From the NCBI GenBank assembly GCA_030562195.1, contig CM060202.1, positions 11,904,001 to 11,968,000 on the forward strand: a DNA stretch of 64,000 bases, in the 5' to 3' direction. Shown one piece after another: positions 26,906-38,706 of this stretch. Position 1 is the first letter of the stretch; the number at the start of each line of letters is the position of its first letter. Below the pieces are notes generated by a model, which saw nothing but the letters and a program-made list of their open reading frames with translations, had not been told where the DNA came from and did no database searches. This DNA comes from Nipponacmea schrenckii. Its lineage: Eukaryota; Mollusca; Gastropoda; Lottiidae. The position numbers and the translations under genes are program-made.

Positions 26906-27309
26906 GTAGTTATGAGCCTAATCAGTCATTTTATTGACCTAACTGACTTTTTATTCAGATTTTCTACTGTCTAATAACAAACTAAAACAAAAACTGGCAC
27001 ACAAAAATGAACTTGGCTCATTTTCATAATTTCATCTGTTAACACTATTTGAAACTCAAGTTTGATGAAACAAATTGGAACCAGTTTTTGCCATGTCAAT
27101 CGTATCTTGTCAAGAAATTTTGAATTGAAACTAATATCTCACACCACCATATTATAAACTGACATCAAAGTTGACAACTTAAAATGAGAAGGAGTAATTG
27201 CATACTAAATTGAGCAAGGGAAAAAAAAAGAGTTTAAAGCCCTTTTTAATATTCAATTATTGAAGGCAATGTTATGACGAAGTCTTCCTATGAGGAAATA
27301 TTACCAGTA

Positions 27310-27347
27310 CCGTCCTGTTGAGGGATCTTTCAACATGCTATGCATTG
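27310..27347 (-). repeat. Probable SINE-like fragment
   Basis: TGTTGAGGGATCTTTCAACA and TGCTATGCATT match the inverted body segment around CAACAGTTG..GATCCC of the other copies. Only about 38 bp are recognisable. Confidence 0.45.
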
Positions 27348-29579
27348 ACAAATGTTTTCCATACAAGTCACTCTCACTGGACTGCAAGATTGTGTTAAAA
27401 AAAATACAGATTGACAATTCTTAGGCTTAGATTTGACTAAAAATTCAAATTATTACAATACACAGACAGAATCTTGGAGGCTATGAACAGAAGTAAGTAA
27501 GATGACTAAACACCAGAATAAACAGTGTTATATGATACATACAGAGAAAGTAATTCATCAAGAAGTCAATTGGTAAGGCTATAATCTGAGCCAACAGTCC
27601 CCTCCTACTCTATTCTAATAAAACAATGTCCTTCTATCTGATAATTACTTTCTATTATTCTTCTATTGACTCCTACAAACAAACTCAATATTTTTACATA
27701 TTTTTACACAATAAATCTAATGATTTCCTTTTTATGACTCTAACCCTAGAGAGTTCATCTAGTGCGTAAAACGCTGATCGAAACTTCAATTAAAAGGACG
27801 ATGTGCTTCATGTAACGATTATAACTGCTTATTAACTGCTGAGAACAATAAAAGCTGGAGTTATAAAGATGATTGTTAAAAGAGACCGCTATTTATTTAA
27901 GTTTGTCGATGTATCAGATGTCAATAACATCAGTGTTTAGAGTAAACAGATCATTGCTGGAATAATATTTCATTTTTACTCACAAATTAATGACAGTCAA
28001 GAAAAACGTTCCAATATAAAAATATGAGATATGGAAAGTCAACAATTCATTATTCCATCAACTCCTCAAATTTCAAATATTTTTTAACAAAAATGATTTA
28101 AGAGCCTCTTTTCAATAAATAAAATTTGAATTTTGCTACATGTAGGAGGATAATGAAGTATAATGGACCTCTTGTCAAGATCATATTATATTGCTAATAT
28201 CACTGTCCCGCAAAGAGGGCAATAATTCAATTTAAGGTGACAGTGAAAGGGGGACATAGGGTTGGCAGTTAATCAGGGTATTAGAGGGTATATTTTTCAC
28301 AAAGCTGTGGATTTTACTTCTGGTCCTATAAAATTAAAGATGGATGTTTGGAAACAGTTTGCTGCTCTAGGATTATCATGCTTTATTGGCATCTGTAATG
28401 ATACAGCACATATATCATAGAGAAGTTAATAGAACTGTACAATGTTACAGGTACAGTTGCCATCAATTAAGGAAATATGAGATTAGGGACATATTCATTC
28501 TCCTGGAAGACAAAAAGTTCTTAGTAACAGAGCATTATTATTGGACAAGAAATTGAAGATTCGAATGATTCAGGAAATAAAATACAAAAACTCTACTGCT
28601 ACAAGTATCTTTACTTTATTTTAAACTTTTCAGAGATTCATCTAATAAAGTTCAACATTTGAATAAAAGCTACTCTTAATTTTTCCCTAATAAAATGATT
28701 TTCTATTGGATAATGTTATTTATAAGCACGTCTTCTATTGGTTAATAACACAATATAACAATGATAGCAATTGGATTATCTGAAAACTATCGACCAATAC
28801 AGAATCATTATAGCTCTAGTTTTCAGTTCTTATTGTGAGCATTTCCCGATTCAAACCTAATTTACGCCTGGTATGTTTGCTGTAAATTACCCATGTTGCA
28901 TTAGTCATGGTGTAGTGATATGAAGTAGGGAGATGTTAAAAATCTATATTTCTGTGTATTCATACGCTATTGATCTGAAGTGTCTATTCAATCATTTAAT
29001 GATATCTCACTCTAATCCAAATCTATCAAGTAGCCCACATGCTTAACGAATACCCAGTCTGTATCTGTAACTATCTATGAACAGTTATTACAACAATTAG
29101 TTAGTCTGTATTTAATAGTCAGAATTGTTGGTAAATTATTACTGAACCTACCATCAACACCATCAAATAAACAGAGGCTTATGCCAATTATGGTACCTAA
29201 AGTCCATGATGGATCAGATCAGTCTTCTTTTCTGCATTAATGTCCCTGGCCAGTGTGCTAAAATAACCTCATTAATGTTCATTGCCTCAAAATCTGTGAA
29301 TGTTTATGTAAATTTCTCACTTTGAAAATATGTGGATTGAAAATTATTTGAAATTGTCAATGTTTTTTGTTTTTTAGAAACTAATATTTTTATAGAAAAA
29401 ACAATCGATATATAACTATCTATAAAATAAGTATTGAAATCATTATGAAATTTCTTTTGGTAATTCAGATTAAATGGAGTTTTGTGATGAAGGTGGAATT
29501 CGCATTTGAATTGTGAAAACTAACTTTGTTTTCTGCTGGGCAAGTAGGTGCCATTGGTAAATTGAGTTTCGTAAGCAGT

Positions 29580-29761
29580 CACCAAACTTTGCTACTCTAC
29601 TGCACCTATTGGGCTAATGAAGATGGTCAACGCCATGCAGGGTGCAATGAGAGAAATTTTAGCAGGACAGTGGCATTAGCCTACTCTCTTCACGATTTTA
29701 AAGGATTTTTAACATGCACAGCCTGTAGCACACAGGGACTAGGTTTACTGTCCCATCCAAA
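29580..29761 (-). repeat. SINE-like body, inverted copy
   Basis: Reverse-orientation copy: CTGCACCTATTGGGCTAATG, GGTGCAATGAGAGAAATTTT, GCAGGACAGTGGCATTAGCC, TTTAACATGCACAGCCTGTA and GTCCCATCC. It runs directly into a second, shorter copy. The 79- and 76-residue open frames here translate this repeat and are not genes. Confidence 0.82.
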
Positions 29762-29860
29762 ATGAAATGAAATGAATGGAGTTTTACGTCCTACTTTTCT
29801 GCACCTTATGGGCTAATGAAGACGGACTGTCCCATCCGAAAGACCAGACACTTTTTCCAT
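29762..29860 (-). repeat. SINE-like copy with internal deletion
   Basis: Starts AAATGAAATGAATGGAGTTT, continues CTGCACCTTATGGGCTAATG and AAGACGGA, then jumps directly to CTGTCCCATCCGAAAGACCA. The whole middle of the body (GTGCAATGAG through CCTGTAGCACAC) is absent. It is arranged head-to-tail with the preceding copy. Confidence 0.8.
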
Positions 29861-32315
29861 ATATTGATGTTAGGAAATTCATTCTTAAGTTCTTTATAAA
29901 AGCTTTTTACAATCACAGATTCATTTTTGACTGTAGAAATGTAAGTGGTGACAAAAGGAACATAGTGTTGGTTTCAACCCTCGCCACAGTGAACAGAACC
30001 TGTTGACTGATTACATTCAAACTTGATTCAATTTATTGTTAACCTTTCTTTGAAAGGGAATTAACTTTTTCACTCTTTCAAATGCTTTATCGAGATATAA
30101 ATATATCTTGAATTAAAAGTCATTTTCATGTGTGATTTGTCTAAAAGCATATAGGCCTATCTAATTCAACCCCAATACTTTTAATCAGCCTTTCATCTCA
30201 GCACATCTTATTGACTGGAACAAATTCCAACATGAGTTCTCCATTATTCCTGTTTTTTTACTTCTCTTTAATCTTTTTGTTTTGAAATTTTATACAGCAT
30301 CAGTCATGCTGTTCCAAATCACTTGCAGGGAATAGTGGAATGATTTTCTACCAGATTTGGTAGGAACAATTAAATTTCTCTTTGTTCAGATACATTGTGA
30401 TATATTAGGAGAGTCTCTGAGGAATATTACACAATACAGGCAGGTGCTGTCACATCCTCACAGATTTCAAAATAAGTAAGAACACAAGAGAATGTACATG
30501 GCCTTGAATCCATTTATCTCCTTAAAAATATCAACAATAGCCTCATTGCTGCATACATGGCTAGTTTATTTCTAACAAAATCTTATTCTTTTCTTTAACT
30601 AGTTTAAATTCAAAAACTAAACAAATCAGGCCATGGAAGTGCAAGGTTTCATTTGCACTAACACATGATGTTAGATTTTATCATATAATTCACAATCAAG
30701 TTGTTTTTGGATATTTTTAATCATTTTAAGAATTTTATTGCAGACAAAGAGACAGACTCCCTTTCCATGTCACATAAAATGGAATATATTTACACATCCT
30801 ATTCAAGTTTGAATACTGCAGACATGGGAGTTATCTTTCCTTCATCATTGTCTGCTGTTCTCTATAACTAATGCAGAAAATTTGACATAACTAGTAATTT
30901 AGGAAAAAAAATTCAATCGGGAACTGAGAGCAGTGCTAGATTTGACAGCTAAACAAGATGTATTAAGTTTTTACAGTCAAATAAGACTAGATGTAAGAGG
31001 CAATCAGACGATAAAAATTTCTTCATTCAACCAATTTTACAAGGGCATGATGGGATATCTTGAGCATCCAAACATTTAAAAAGGTGATCTGGAAAATTGA
31101 AGACGGTGTTCAACATTCTTTATGAATGTAGAAGAGTCTCACAAATTTTTTTTATCCAATGAAATTAAAGTTATACATTTGCTGCGGTGATCTATTAGTT
31201 CCAGTGTGTCTGCTTCCAGTAATGGCTTGTTAATCAACTCACTGAACTGAATAACATTGAATTATGAAATATCCTTTATTGCCAATGGAAAATCCTACTT
31301 TCAACCATCCACGAAGAAGAAATTTAGATTTTTTTCCTGAGATGTAAAAAGGCCACTATGTTCAGCAGACAGCAAACTCATTTAGCCAAGATTAGTTGGA
31401 GGTGAATTATGAAAAAGGTTGGAGTTCTCCAAGCTGTGTTGAGCAATAATGCTTGGTGCATGCAACTATTGACAAAAATACATGGGAACTCTGCCAAAAT
31501 CACAACAAATTTCGCACTTCAAATGTACTTTAAATCACTTCAATCACAAGGAAACATGGTCAGCTAGTCTATATTGGATTGAAATAACTTTGTCATTTCC
31601 AGTGATTTTAGATTTTTAGGGGGCATTGGTTTGTTTCTCACCCTAATTCCCTTAGCTAAATTTACCAGCATGCTATTACCTAAAGTTACAGTGCATGAAT
31701 GAAATCAGCCAGATAGTTTGTGTGTTCAGGACTTAAAGATAAGATTTTAGCCTTCAAGTAATAACTATGGAAGCTGAATTCTTTAAAAGGAATCATTTCT
31801 CTCCACGTGAAATTGACATTCAAAATTGAACACATAAATAAACTTATTTGAATCAACAGTTTTCTGCTGCAGAATTTCTATTTTGTAGTAAATCTTGAAT
31901 AATGTAGCTATGAGATTATCAGGCCTTTACAGAATTTCCAAAGGCAAATCTCCTTTTATCATTCAAGAATGGTTGAAAGTAATTCTTTCCTAGGGCAGGA
32001 GGAAAATCAACATCAATCAAAAATAAAGATAAAGAATTTCTGCTGGTAACAGTAGCTCAGTAGACTGATATCTTGACAAAAACCCAAATGACAGTGATGT
32101 AATAAAATTGAGAATTCAATATAATGATATCCACAATATTTCTAAGAAACATTGAAAAGAAGATTATAATAATTCCAGTTAGAGAAAAAAATAACATAAT
32201 TTAGTGCTAATATAGATTTCACAAGACCTAAAACATCCTAAGGCCTTCATTGATTGAAATATAATATGAAATTTAATCTCATGCCTCTTATAGCAGACTA
32301 ATTTTCACATCTTTT
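29861..32315. other. No gene recognised
   Basis: AT-rich spacer between the paired SINE copies and the 45-bp array. A 52-residue frame at 31409-31567 (plus) has a mixed composition but no family match. It ends with a tRNA A-box-like fragment near 32052. Confidence 0.55.
32052..32067 (+). repeat. tRNA A-box-like fragment
   Basis: GTAGCTCAGTAGACTG is a close match to a tRNA A box, but no B box follows in the next 80 bp. It lies about 250 bp before the 45-bp minisatellite. Confidence 0.3.
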
Positions 32316-33568
32316 ACCAAACTGTAATATTCAACATGACTAAAGATTGACATGGTCCAAACAGTTCCTTCATATTAAACATGACTAAAGATTGACATGA
32401 TCCAAACAATTCTTTCATATTCAACATGACTAAAGATTGACATGGTCCAAACAGTCCCTTCATATACAACATGACTAAAGATTGACATGGTCCAAACAGT
32501 TCCTTCATATTAAACATGACTAAAGATTGACATGATCCAAACAATTCTTTCATATTCAACATGACTAAAGATTGACATGGTCCAAACAGTCCCTTCATAT
32601 ACAACATGACTAAAGATTGACATGGTCCAAACAGTCCCTTCATATTCAACATGACTAAAGATTGACATGATCCAAACAGTTCCTTCATATTCAACATGAC
32701 TAAAGATTGACATGGTCCAAACAGTCCCTTTCATATTCAACATGACTAAAGATTGACATGGTCCAAACAGTCCCTTCATATACAACATGACTAAAGATTG
32801 ACATGGTCCAAACAGTTCCTTCATATTAAACATGACTAAAGATTGACATGGTCCAAACAGTCCCTTCATATTAAACATGACTAAAGATTGACATGGTCCA
32901 AACAATCCCTTCATATTAAACATGACTAAAGATTGACATGGTCCAAACAATCCCTTCATATTAAACATGACTAAAGATTGACATGGTCCAAACAGTCCCT
33001 TCATATTCAACATGACTAAAGATTGACATGGTCTAAACAGTTCCTTCATATTCAACATGACTAAAGATTGACATGATCCAAACAGTTCCTTCATATTAAA
33101 CATGACTAAAGATTGACATGGTCCAAACAGTCCCTTCATATTAAACATGACTAAAGATTGACATGGTCCAAACAATCCCTTCATATTAAACATGACTAAA
33201 GATTGACATGGTCCAAACAGTCCCTTCATATTAAACATGACTAAAGATTGACATGGTCCAAACAATCCCTTCATTTTCAACATGACTAAAGATTGACATG
33301 GTCCAAACAGTCCCTTCATTTTCAACATTACTAAAGATTGATATGGTACAAACTGTCCCTTTTAGTATTCAACATGACTAAAGATTGACTTGGCCCCAAT
33401 AGTTCCTTCATATTAAACATGACTAAAGATTGACATGGTCCAAACAGTCCCTTCATATTCAACATGACTCCAGATTGACATGGTCCAAACAGTCCCTTCA
33501 TATTCAACATGACTAAAGATTGACTTGGCCCCAATGGTTCCTTCATATTCATCATGACTCCAGATTGC
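32316..33568. repeat. Minisatellite, 45-bp unit, ~28 copies
   Basis: About 1.25 kb of head-to-tail 45-bp units containing CATGACTAAAGATTGACATG, lying about 0.86 kb into the intron downstream of the Ig exon. Since 45 is a multiple of three, two of the three minus-strand frames are open in the unit (one reads LFGPCQSLVM-like, the other TVWTMSIFSH-like). This gives an apparent 272-residue protein. One unit near 32720 has one extra base and one near 33355 has two, and these switch the open frame. Unit differences fall at codon positions of all kinds. I read it as noncoding. Confidence 0.96.
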
Positions 33569-34419
33569 AAACAGCTTATCAATCATCAGGTGGAACCCAT
33601 AGAAGAATTGAAAAGTCAAAACCTGTTTTGAAATGCAGGACTAGATTACAGAGCAGCAAGATGGATCAAGAAATGCCCTGGTAGCAATTCACCAAAAAAC
33701 TATATTTGCCTATTTTCAATCATTTAAAAAAAATCTGTTCAGTTGAAATTCATTTATATGCATTTATTTTTCTTTCATTTAATACTTTCTTTACCTTGAG
33801 CACTTGTCACTTTCCTATTCCTTAAATACCATTATCTTTAATACCATTATCTCTATAGACTCGGATTATTTTATAGTCCTTGAGGATTACAACCAACTTT
33901 TAACAGATTGTTTTCACAATATACTCTTTTTATAGCAGAATAAATGGTAACATTCAACATTGATAATAGTTCATTTCAACCTGACATTCAATAAAGCTGA
34001 TTTTGATACTTTTTATAAGATTTCAGATAGTCACAGCACAGGAATAAACAATTTTTGAAATTCACTAAGCCACACACAACCAAGAAAAGTCAACATAAAT
34101 CATCTCAACCAGTTTCTTCTAGAATTCATAAAATATATAGAGAGTTCTACCTTTGTGGTCACAAAGTCAGAAACCATGTTATCAATTAACATTTGCTATC
34201 CTTGTATGAGATATTTTCAGTCCTTTTGCCCTGAAATTGTTTGTTATTTAGCTTAATGATTATCATTTAAAAACAAAAGTGAATTTATGATATACACAAA
34301 TAAAAGGTGTTTATTGTGTGGATATTTAAAGTGAAAGTGGATTTATAAACTGTAAATGAAATGTAAAATGTGTGAAAAGTATTATATGAACATGTTTTAT
34401 GTGCTGATAGTTAAAAAGT
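33569..34419 (-). other. Proximal intron downstream of the Ig exon
   Basis: About 0.85 kb of AT-rich DNA between the 45-bp array and the Ig-exon donor. No second Ig exon could be recognised. Confidence 0.65.
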
Positions 34420-34425
34420 ACTTAC
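34420..34425 (-). promoter_or_regulatory. 5' splice site (donor) of the Ig exon
   Basis: GTAAGT on the minus strand matches the metazoan U1 consensus. It follows the last coding bases of LTVH plus one base of a split codon. The frame could be read 23 nt further into the intron, but the Ig domain ends exactly here, so the donor is the natural boundary. Confidence 0.88.
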
Positions 34426-34773
34426 AATGTACAGTCAGATAAATCCAAGATCCATTGACAGTTCTCTCTTCAGCACCATCAATAAATATAGTATTACATT
34501 CATACCATCCTTCATCATTAGCTTGGATGTGGGAAATCTCCAGGGATATTTCATCCTTTAGAGCCAGGCGATTTCGATATTGGTGATGAGGAATTTGAGC
34601 AGGGTAGCCATCATATTTGATAAAGATTGGCTGTGCTATTCCATCTTTCTTCCATTGGATGATGTATGGTATGGGATTTCCTCGGGGATATTTCAGTTTG
34701 CAGTCCAATGTCTGAACACCACCAAGGTTTGCTAGCTTCCGTAGTGTTGTCGTTTTTGAGCATTCGCAGAACT
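34426..34773 (-). CDS. Internal exon: first Ig domain of a Turtle/IGSF9-like receptor
   Basis: One 348-bp internal exon encoding 115 full codons plus split codons at both ends (phase 1 on each side, the usual phase for Ig-domain exons). The minus-strand acceptor is a pyrimidine tract ending CTCCTTTCAG; the donor is ATT|GTAAGT. The domain shows the B-strand Cys (exon residue 24, in LDCKLKY), the C-strand Trp (40, in IIQWKKDG), and the F-strand DEGWYEC with Cys 92. The 68-residue Cys-Cys spacing is V-set-like. The segments PIFIKYDGYPAQI and NGSWIYLTV match the Turtle/IGSF9/IGSF9B first Ig domain as I know it; NGS is an N-glycosylation sequon. Family members are single-pass neuronal adhesion receptors involved in dendrite and axon patterning and synapse organisation. 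The exon start carries two extra cysteines (FCECSKT). Signal peptide, further Ig domains, FN3 domains and transmembrane segment must lie on other exons not found here. Borderless-type paralogues are the main alternative. Confidence 0.9.
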
Positions 34774-34790
34774 CTGAAAGGAGAAAAAAC
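34774..34790 (-). promoter_or_regulatory. 3' splice site (acceptor) of the Ig exon
   Basis: On the minus strand the sequence runs GTTTTTTCTCCTTTCAG directly before the exon. This is a strong uninterrupted pyrimidine tract ending in CAG. A branch-point-like CTTAAC lies just upstream. It fixes the exon start at 34773 and leaves two bases of a split codon in the exon. Confidence 0.88.
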
Positions 34791-36426
34791 TAAGTTAAGT
34801 AAGTACTAGTATCAACAGTATATTAGTTGTTCTCAACTAAAAGGTGTACTCAAGTGATGATCCTTGATCATATGTCATATATAGATAGGTTTTTAAACTA
34901 AATGCAATAAAATAGCTTAAGTAACAACTGTTTTCTCAAGTCAGTGACATGTAAATAGCCATTATCTTCTAAATATATTAGGTGGTCAAGAAGAGAATTC
35001 CAAATCAAAATCTAGAGAAGAGTGGTTTGGATTTAAATGTAGTCTTTATTGACATGCAATAACATAATTTAAACATGAGTCAAGATAAAAGTCAGACGAA
35101 AGCAGAATCAAAGTATTATTATTATTTTATTGTCATGATAATAAGTTACAGAAATTCAACACAGTTAATAAGTTTATCCTAGGAGGAAGACCAGGAATCT
35201 TACAGACATTAATATAATATTATACAATAATCATTTCAATTTCAAATACTATCCCACAGGTCTAGACCTCTATCTCTCATGCTACATTGACTCCAAACAG
35301 GAAGTAATCTCATCATCACAGCCTGAGGAAGGGATTGCGTTAAGTAGCTACTGAATGGTAGCAGTTTGATGGGAAATAAAGAGTGTTACATTATTTATGA
35401 TCATTTTTTAATGTTTAATCATTGGAATGAACAATTTTGATTTAAATATTATGGGATACAAAAAAAATGGTCAAAAAGAAATAGTACAACTTCAAGTAAA
35501 ATTAAGATCCAATTTAGAGCATTTACAAGGAAAATGTCTTCAGAAATTTACAGAAATCTCATATAAATTGGTCTCAAAATAGAAAGCTATATATTATTCC
35601 AAGAACGCTAAATTTAAGGATCAAGTCTGGAATTAGACAGTGCTTGAAGACTACAGATCAGATACACAATAAGCCTGACAATCTGTATTCCAAACTGAAT
35701 CCGTGTGTAGAGTTAGATCAAGAAATGATGAAGAGTTAAATGTTTATCAATAAAGTTGTTTTCTGAGGAATGTGTCTGTTCTCTCGTCACATAGTTTAAT
35801 CAAATTTCTTTTCCAAATTACTACTCGTCTTCAGCAACTTCCTTGCTCTAAATTTTCCAATATTGTCTTCATTCTTTCAATAGGACCTTGTCCTTACTAG
35901 TAATCAAAATGATTTTAATGCACTCGTAACAAAAAGTATCTAATGGATAGAAATGTAAACTGAATATGTAATAAGAATGGCTACAGCAAAAGCTATCTGG
36001 CTGCATGTCGTCTGTAAGAATTCCATTAGCATGTTTGAGGAAACATGTCATGGTTTGATGGCCAAACTATTATAGTCAATTTAGTCAGGTTTCTTTTATA
36101 GGTTGATTTGATCTTTTAACAATGTTTAGTTCTGAAGAAAATCAAACTGAATCTAGAACTATTGGTAAGATAAAATGCATCAGTGAAATGTTGTAGAAGA
36201 TCTCCATTATAAGGTATTAATCTGGAAAGCCTAAAAGGATGAGCTTGATCACTATGATTTGTCCAAGGAAACCTAAAATTGAATCTAGAACTAATTAAAT
36301 GATTTACATATTTAGCAGAGCATGGATATTTCTGAAGCTGAACTAATTCCAATTATCGATGGTAATAGTAATAAAGTAGTTTATCATTTATACTAATCAT
36401 TAATACAGATCCTGCGATATGTTGTT

Positions 36427-36443
36427 AAAGGTACCGTACCTTT
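36427..36443. repeat. 17-bp perfect inverted repeat
   Basis: AAAGGTAC and GTACCTTT flank a single C. Isolated; no known binding site is assigned. Confidence 0.8.
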
Positions 36444-37021
36444 TAGATTTACATCAAACTTAGTCAACTTTTACAATATCAAATTCTGATTACTTTATTG
36501 GACAACTTTGCTAAGCTATGTGTGGTTCTAGATGCGATTCATATACCATATCATATTCTACCTTTATTCTATGTTCTGTCAGATTAGAGATTTTGGTGGT
36601 TGAAATAAGGGATAGTTACTATTAAAAGTAGGCACTGGCACAGGGTTTAAGCAGTTTTCACAAATGATGTTAGGAATTGTGGGTTGTAACATTACGGTTA
36701 AGTGATGTTACGAAAGCACAGAGGCAGGTAGGGTTATTATGTTAAAAATTAAACTTATAGTATGTCTAACAAATAATTCTTAAGCAGTTGCACTTGAACT
36801 AAATATCGATGATAGATAAATTGAAATGACAAAAATGGTAATTGCCAGAGTGATTTTTGCACTCAAGTCTATATCTGCTACCAGAGTTCCTCCAGCTCTT
36901 AAAATCCTAATGGCCATCCATACATGCTTTCAAATCAAAGTGGCCTCATAACTTTAATAAATGTGATAAAGATCTGTTATTGGAGTGAATTAATACACCT
37001 TATATTGATATATCAGCTCAT

Positions 37022-37080
37022 CTTAGCGTTATCCTCTAATCAACGTACTTAACTTCTCATTAACGCTCATTAACGCTTAG
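37022..37080. repeat. 10-bp tandem pair with inverted partner
   Basis: CTCATTAACG is repeated exactly twice (37056-37075). The following TAACGCTTAG is a near-perfect inverted match of CTTAGCGTTA at 37022, so the interval could fold as a loose hairpin. Probably a chance small repeat. Confidence 0.5.
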
Positions 37081-38670
37081 ATTCAGACTTGATAATAGCG
37101 TTTAGAAATCAAAGTATTTAAATGTGTAATAAATAGTATATGATTAAATGTGAAAATCAGGCTTCGTGATGTTCCAATATCTCAACCATTGATCATGCCT
37201 GATCAAATCTATTCCATGAAGGGTCCATGAACTAGTTGAATTGCTATAATAAACCCAAATATATATAGTCAGATTTAAGGAAAAACTTAATTATTCCTAA
37301 AAATTTCTATGTTTGTATCTGTATTGATTCTAAACCCCTAAATGCATCAGTTCATAATGTGCTGGGACCTGAGAAGCTCATAAATCAGGAAAGCAAAAGA
37401 AAGAAAAGGCATAACAATCTTCAAAATCCTGATTATTTAATGTATGTTGTTATTTTAATTTTAAATAGTAAAATACAGAATGCTGTAATATTCAACAATG
37501 TTGGTTTTGATAATCGTACGTTTTCAGATACAAGAATCTGTGTATGCATCAAAAATTCAGCGTAGTGAATAATGAATAAGATGAAACATTGAATTTAATG
37601 TGTTTGTACAATGGTTCAGTGATCAAATTCACCCTATATAATTTCAATTAACACACATAATTAATCACTGTTTCATTATTAATATCAATTTTACTTCAAA
37701 GCCAAAAATGCTTCTGATGGCTTCAGATACTTTTTGAAAAATTGACTGTAAACAATAAGAAGCTTGCTTTCAAATTAAAAGGATGATCTTAGTTAAAAAC
37801 AATATGAAATCTACATTATTTGACAGTTGGCCAGTTGTCATCAGTTTTTTCCGAAAATATTGCGTTATCTTTGTAGAAGAGATTTTATTTATTTTGATCT
37901 CTTCTGTGATTCCGACTTGATTGGAGAGTGGCGAGTCAGTCTACATCTGATGTCTAACCTTTAACTATATCAGAGAATCACAGACTGACAGAAACCTCAC
38001 AATAACTTTTCAATATGGCTTCCAATAATCTAATCAGATCATACAGACAAGACACAGATACCTTGTTAATCTAATTAGCCAATCAACACAGCTGTATTAT
38101 AATGATATGAATCTGACAGAGTATTAACACTAACATTTAATATGATTGGATTAGGGCTACTTAATTATCCAATGATAAAGACTGTTTTATAATACTGAAA
38201 TTACTTGATTTCTGGCCATATTTGAAAGGTGCCATCTTTCTAAGACTGTTTCCGATTCAATGACTATAATGTAATTATTCAGGATTCTATGAATATCATA
38301 ACAGAAGATTTGAATGAGTTATTAGTCTCATTTCAACAGAAACGCACAACCAGACCTTGTCCATGAGTTGGTCTGGAACAATGGATATCAACAACTATTA
38401 AAACACTTGCTTCCAACTATTACCATAAGCTTGTTTACAAGGACATAAAATATTTTGAATTGTTTGCTTTAGGCATGCCAATCAGGCATGAATATTTCCT
38501 TATATTTAGAGTAGCATAAAATTCTAGTAAATAAAGAGCATGCATTGTTTATTGTTATGGGATTGAAAAGATTTTAAATAATATTTAAGATTATGATGTC
38601 CTACCTGTCGAAGAAAATAAAATAATTTACTAAGGTCTAAAGATACAAAATCTGTCTCTCCCTTTCAAAT

Positions 38671-38706
38671 TCATCTAGTGGTTCATGCTCTTGACTTTTA
38701 AGTCAA
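38671..38706 (+). repeat. tRNA-like fragment
   Basis: TCATCTAGTGGTTCATGCTC resembles a tRNA D-arm/A box and is followed by a self-complementary TTGAC-TTTTAA-GTCAA like an anticodon stem. No B box follows. Probably the 5' remnant of a tRNA-derived SINE, not a tRNA gene. Confidence 0.35.

Larger units (their letters stand above)
25573..29579. other. No gene recognised apart from SINE copies
   Basis: Contains the SINE-like copies at 26690-26905 and 27310-27347. The rest is AT-rich with no recognisable motif. Confidence 0.6.

Noticed and set aside
29526..30006. Two plus-strand ORFs of 79 and 76 residues in succession
   Set aside because: They largely translate the inverted SINE-like copies at 29580-29860 and run into unrelated flanking DNA.
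31409..31567. A 52-residue plus-strand ORF with balanced composition
   Set aside because: No splice signals at its ends and no recognisable family; the length is within chance expectation.
32510..33328. A 272-residue minus-strand ORF of 15-residue repeats
   Set aside because: It is the 45-bp minisatellite read in frame. A second minus frame is equally open, single-base length changes swap frames, and unit differences do not favour silent positions.
32314..33582. Overlapping 127-, 83- and 68-residue ORFs around the same array
   Set aside because: These are translations of the same 45-bp repeat in its open frames.
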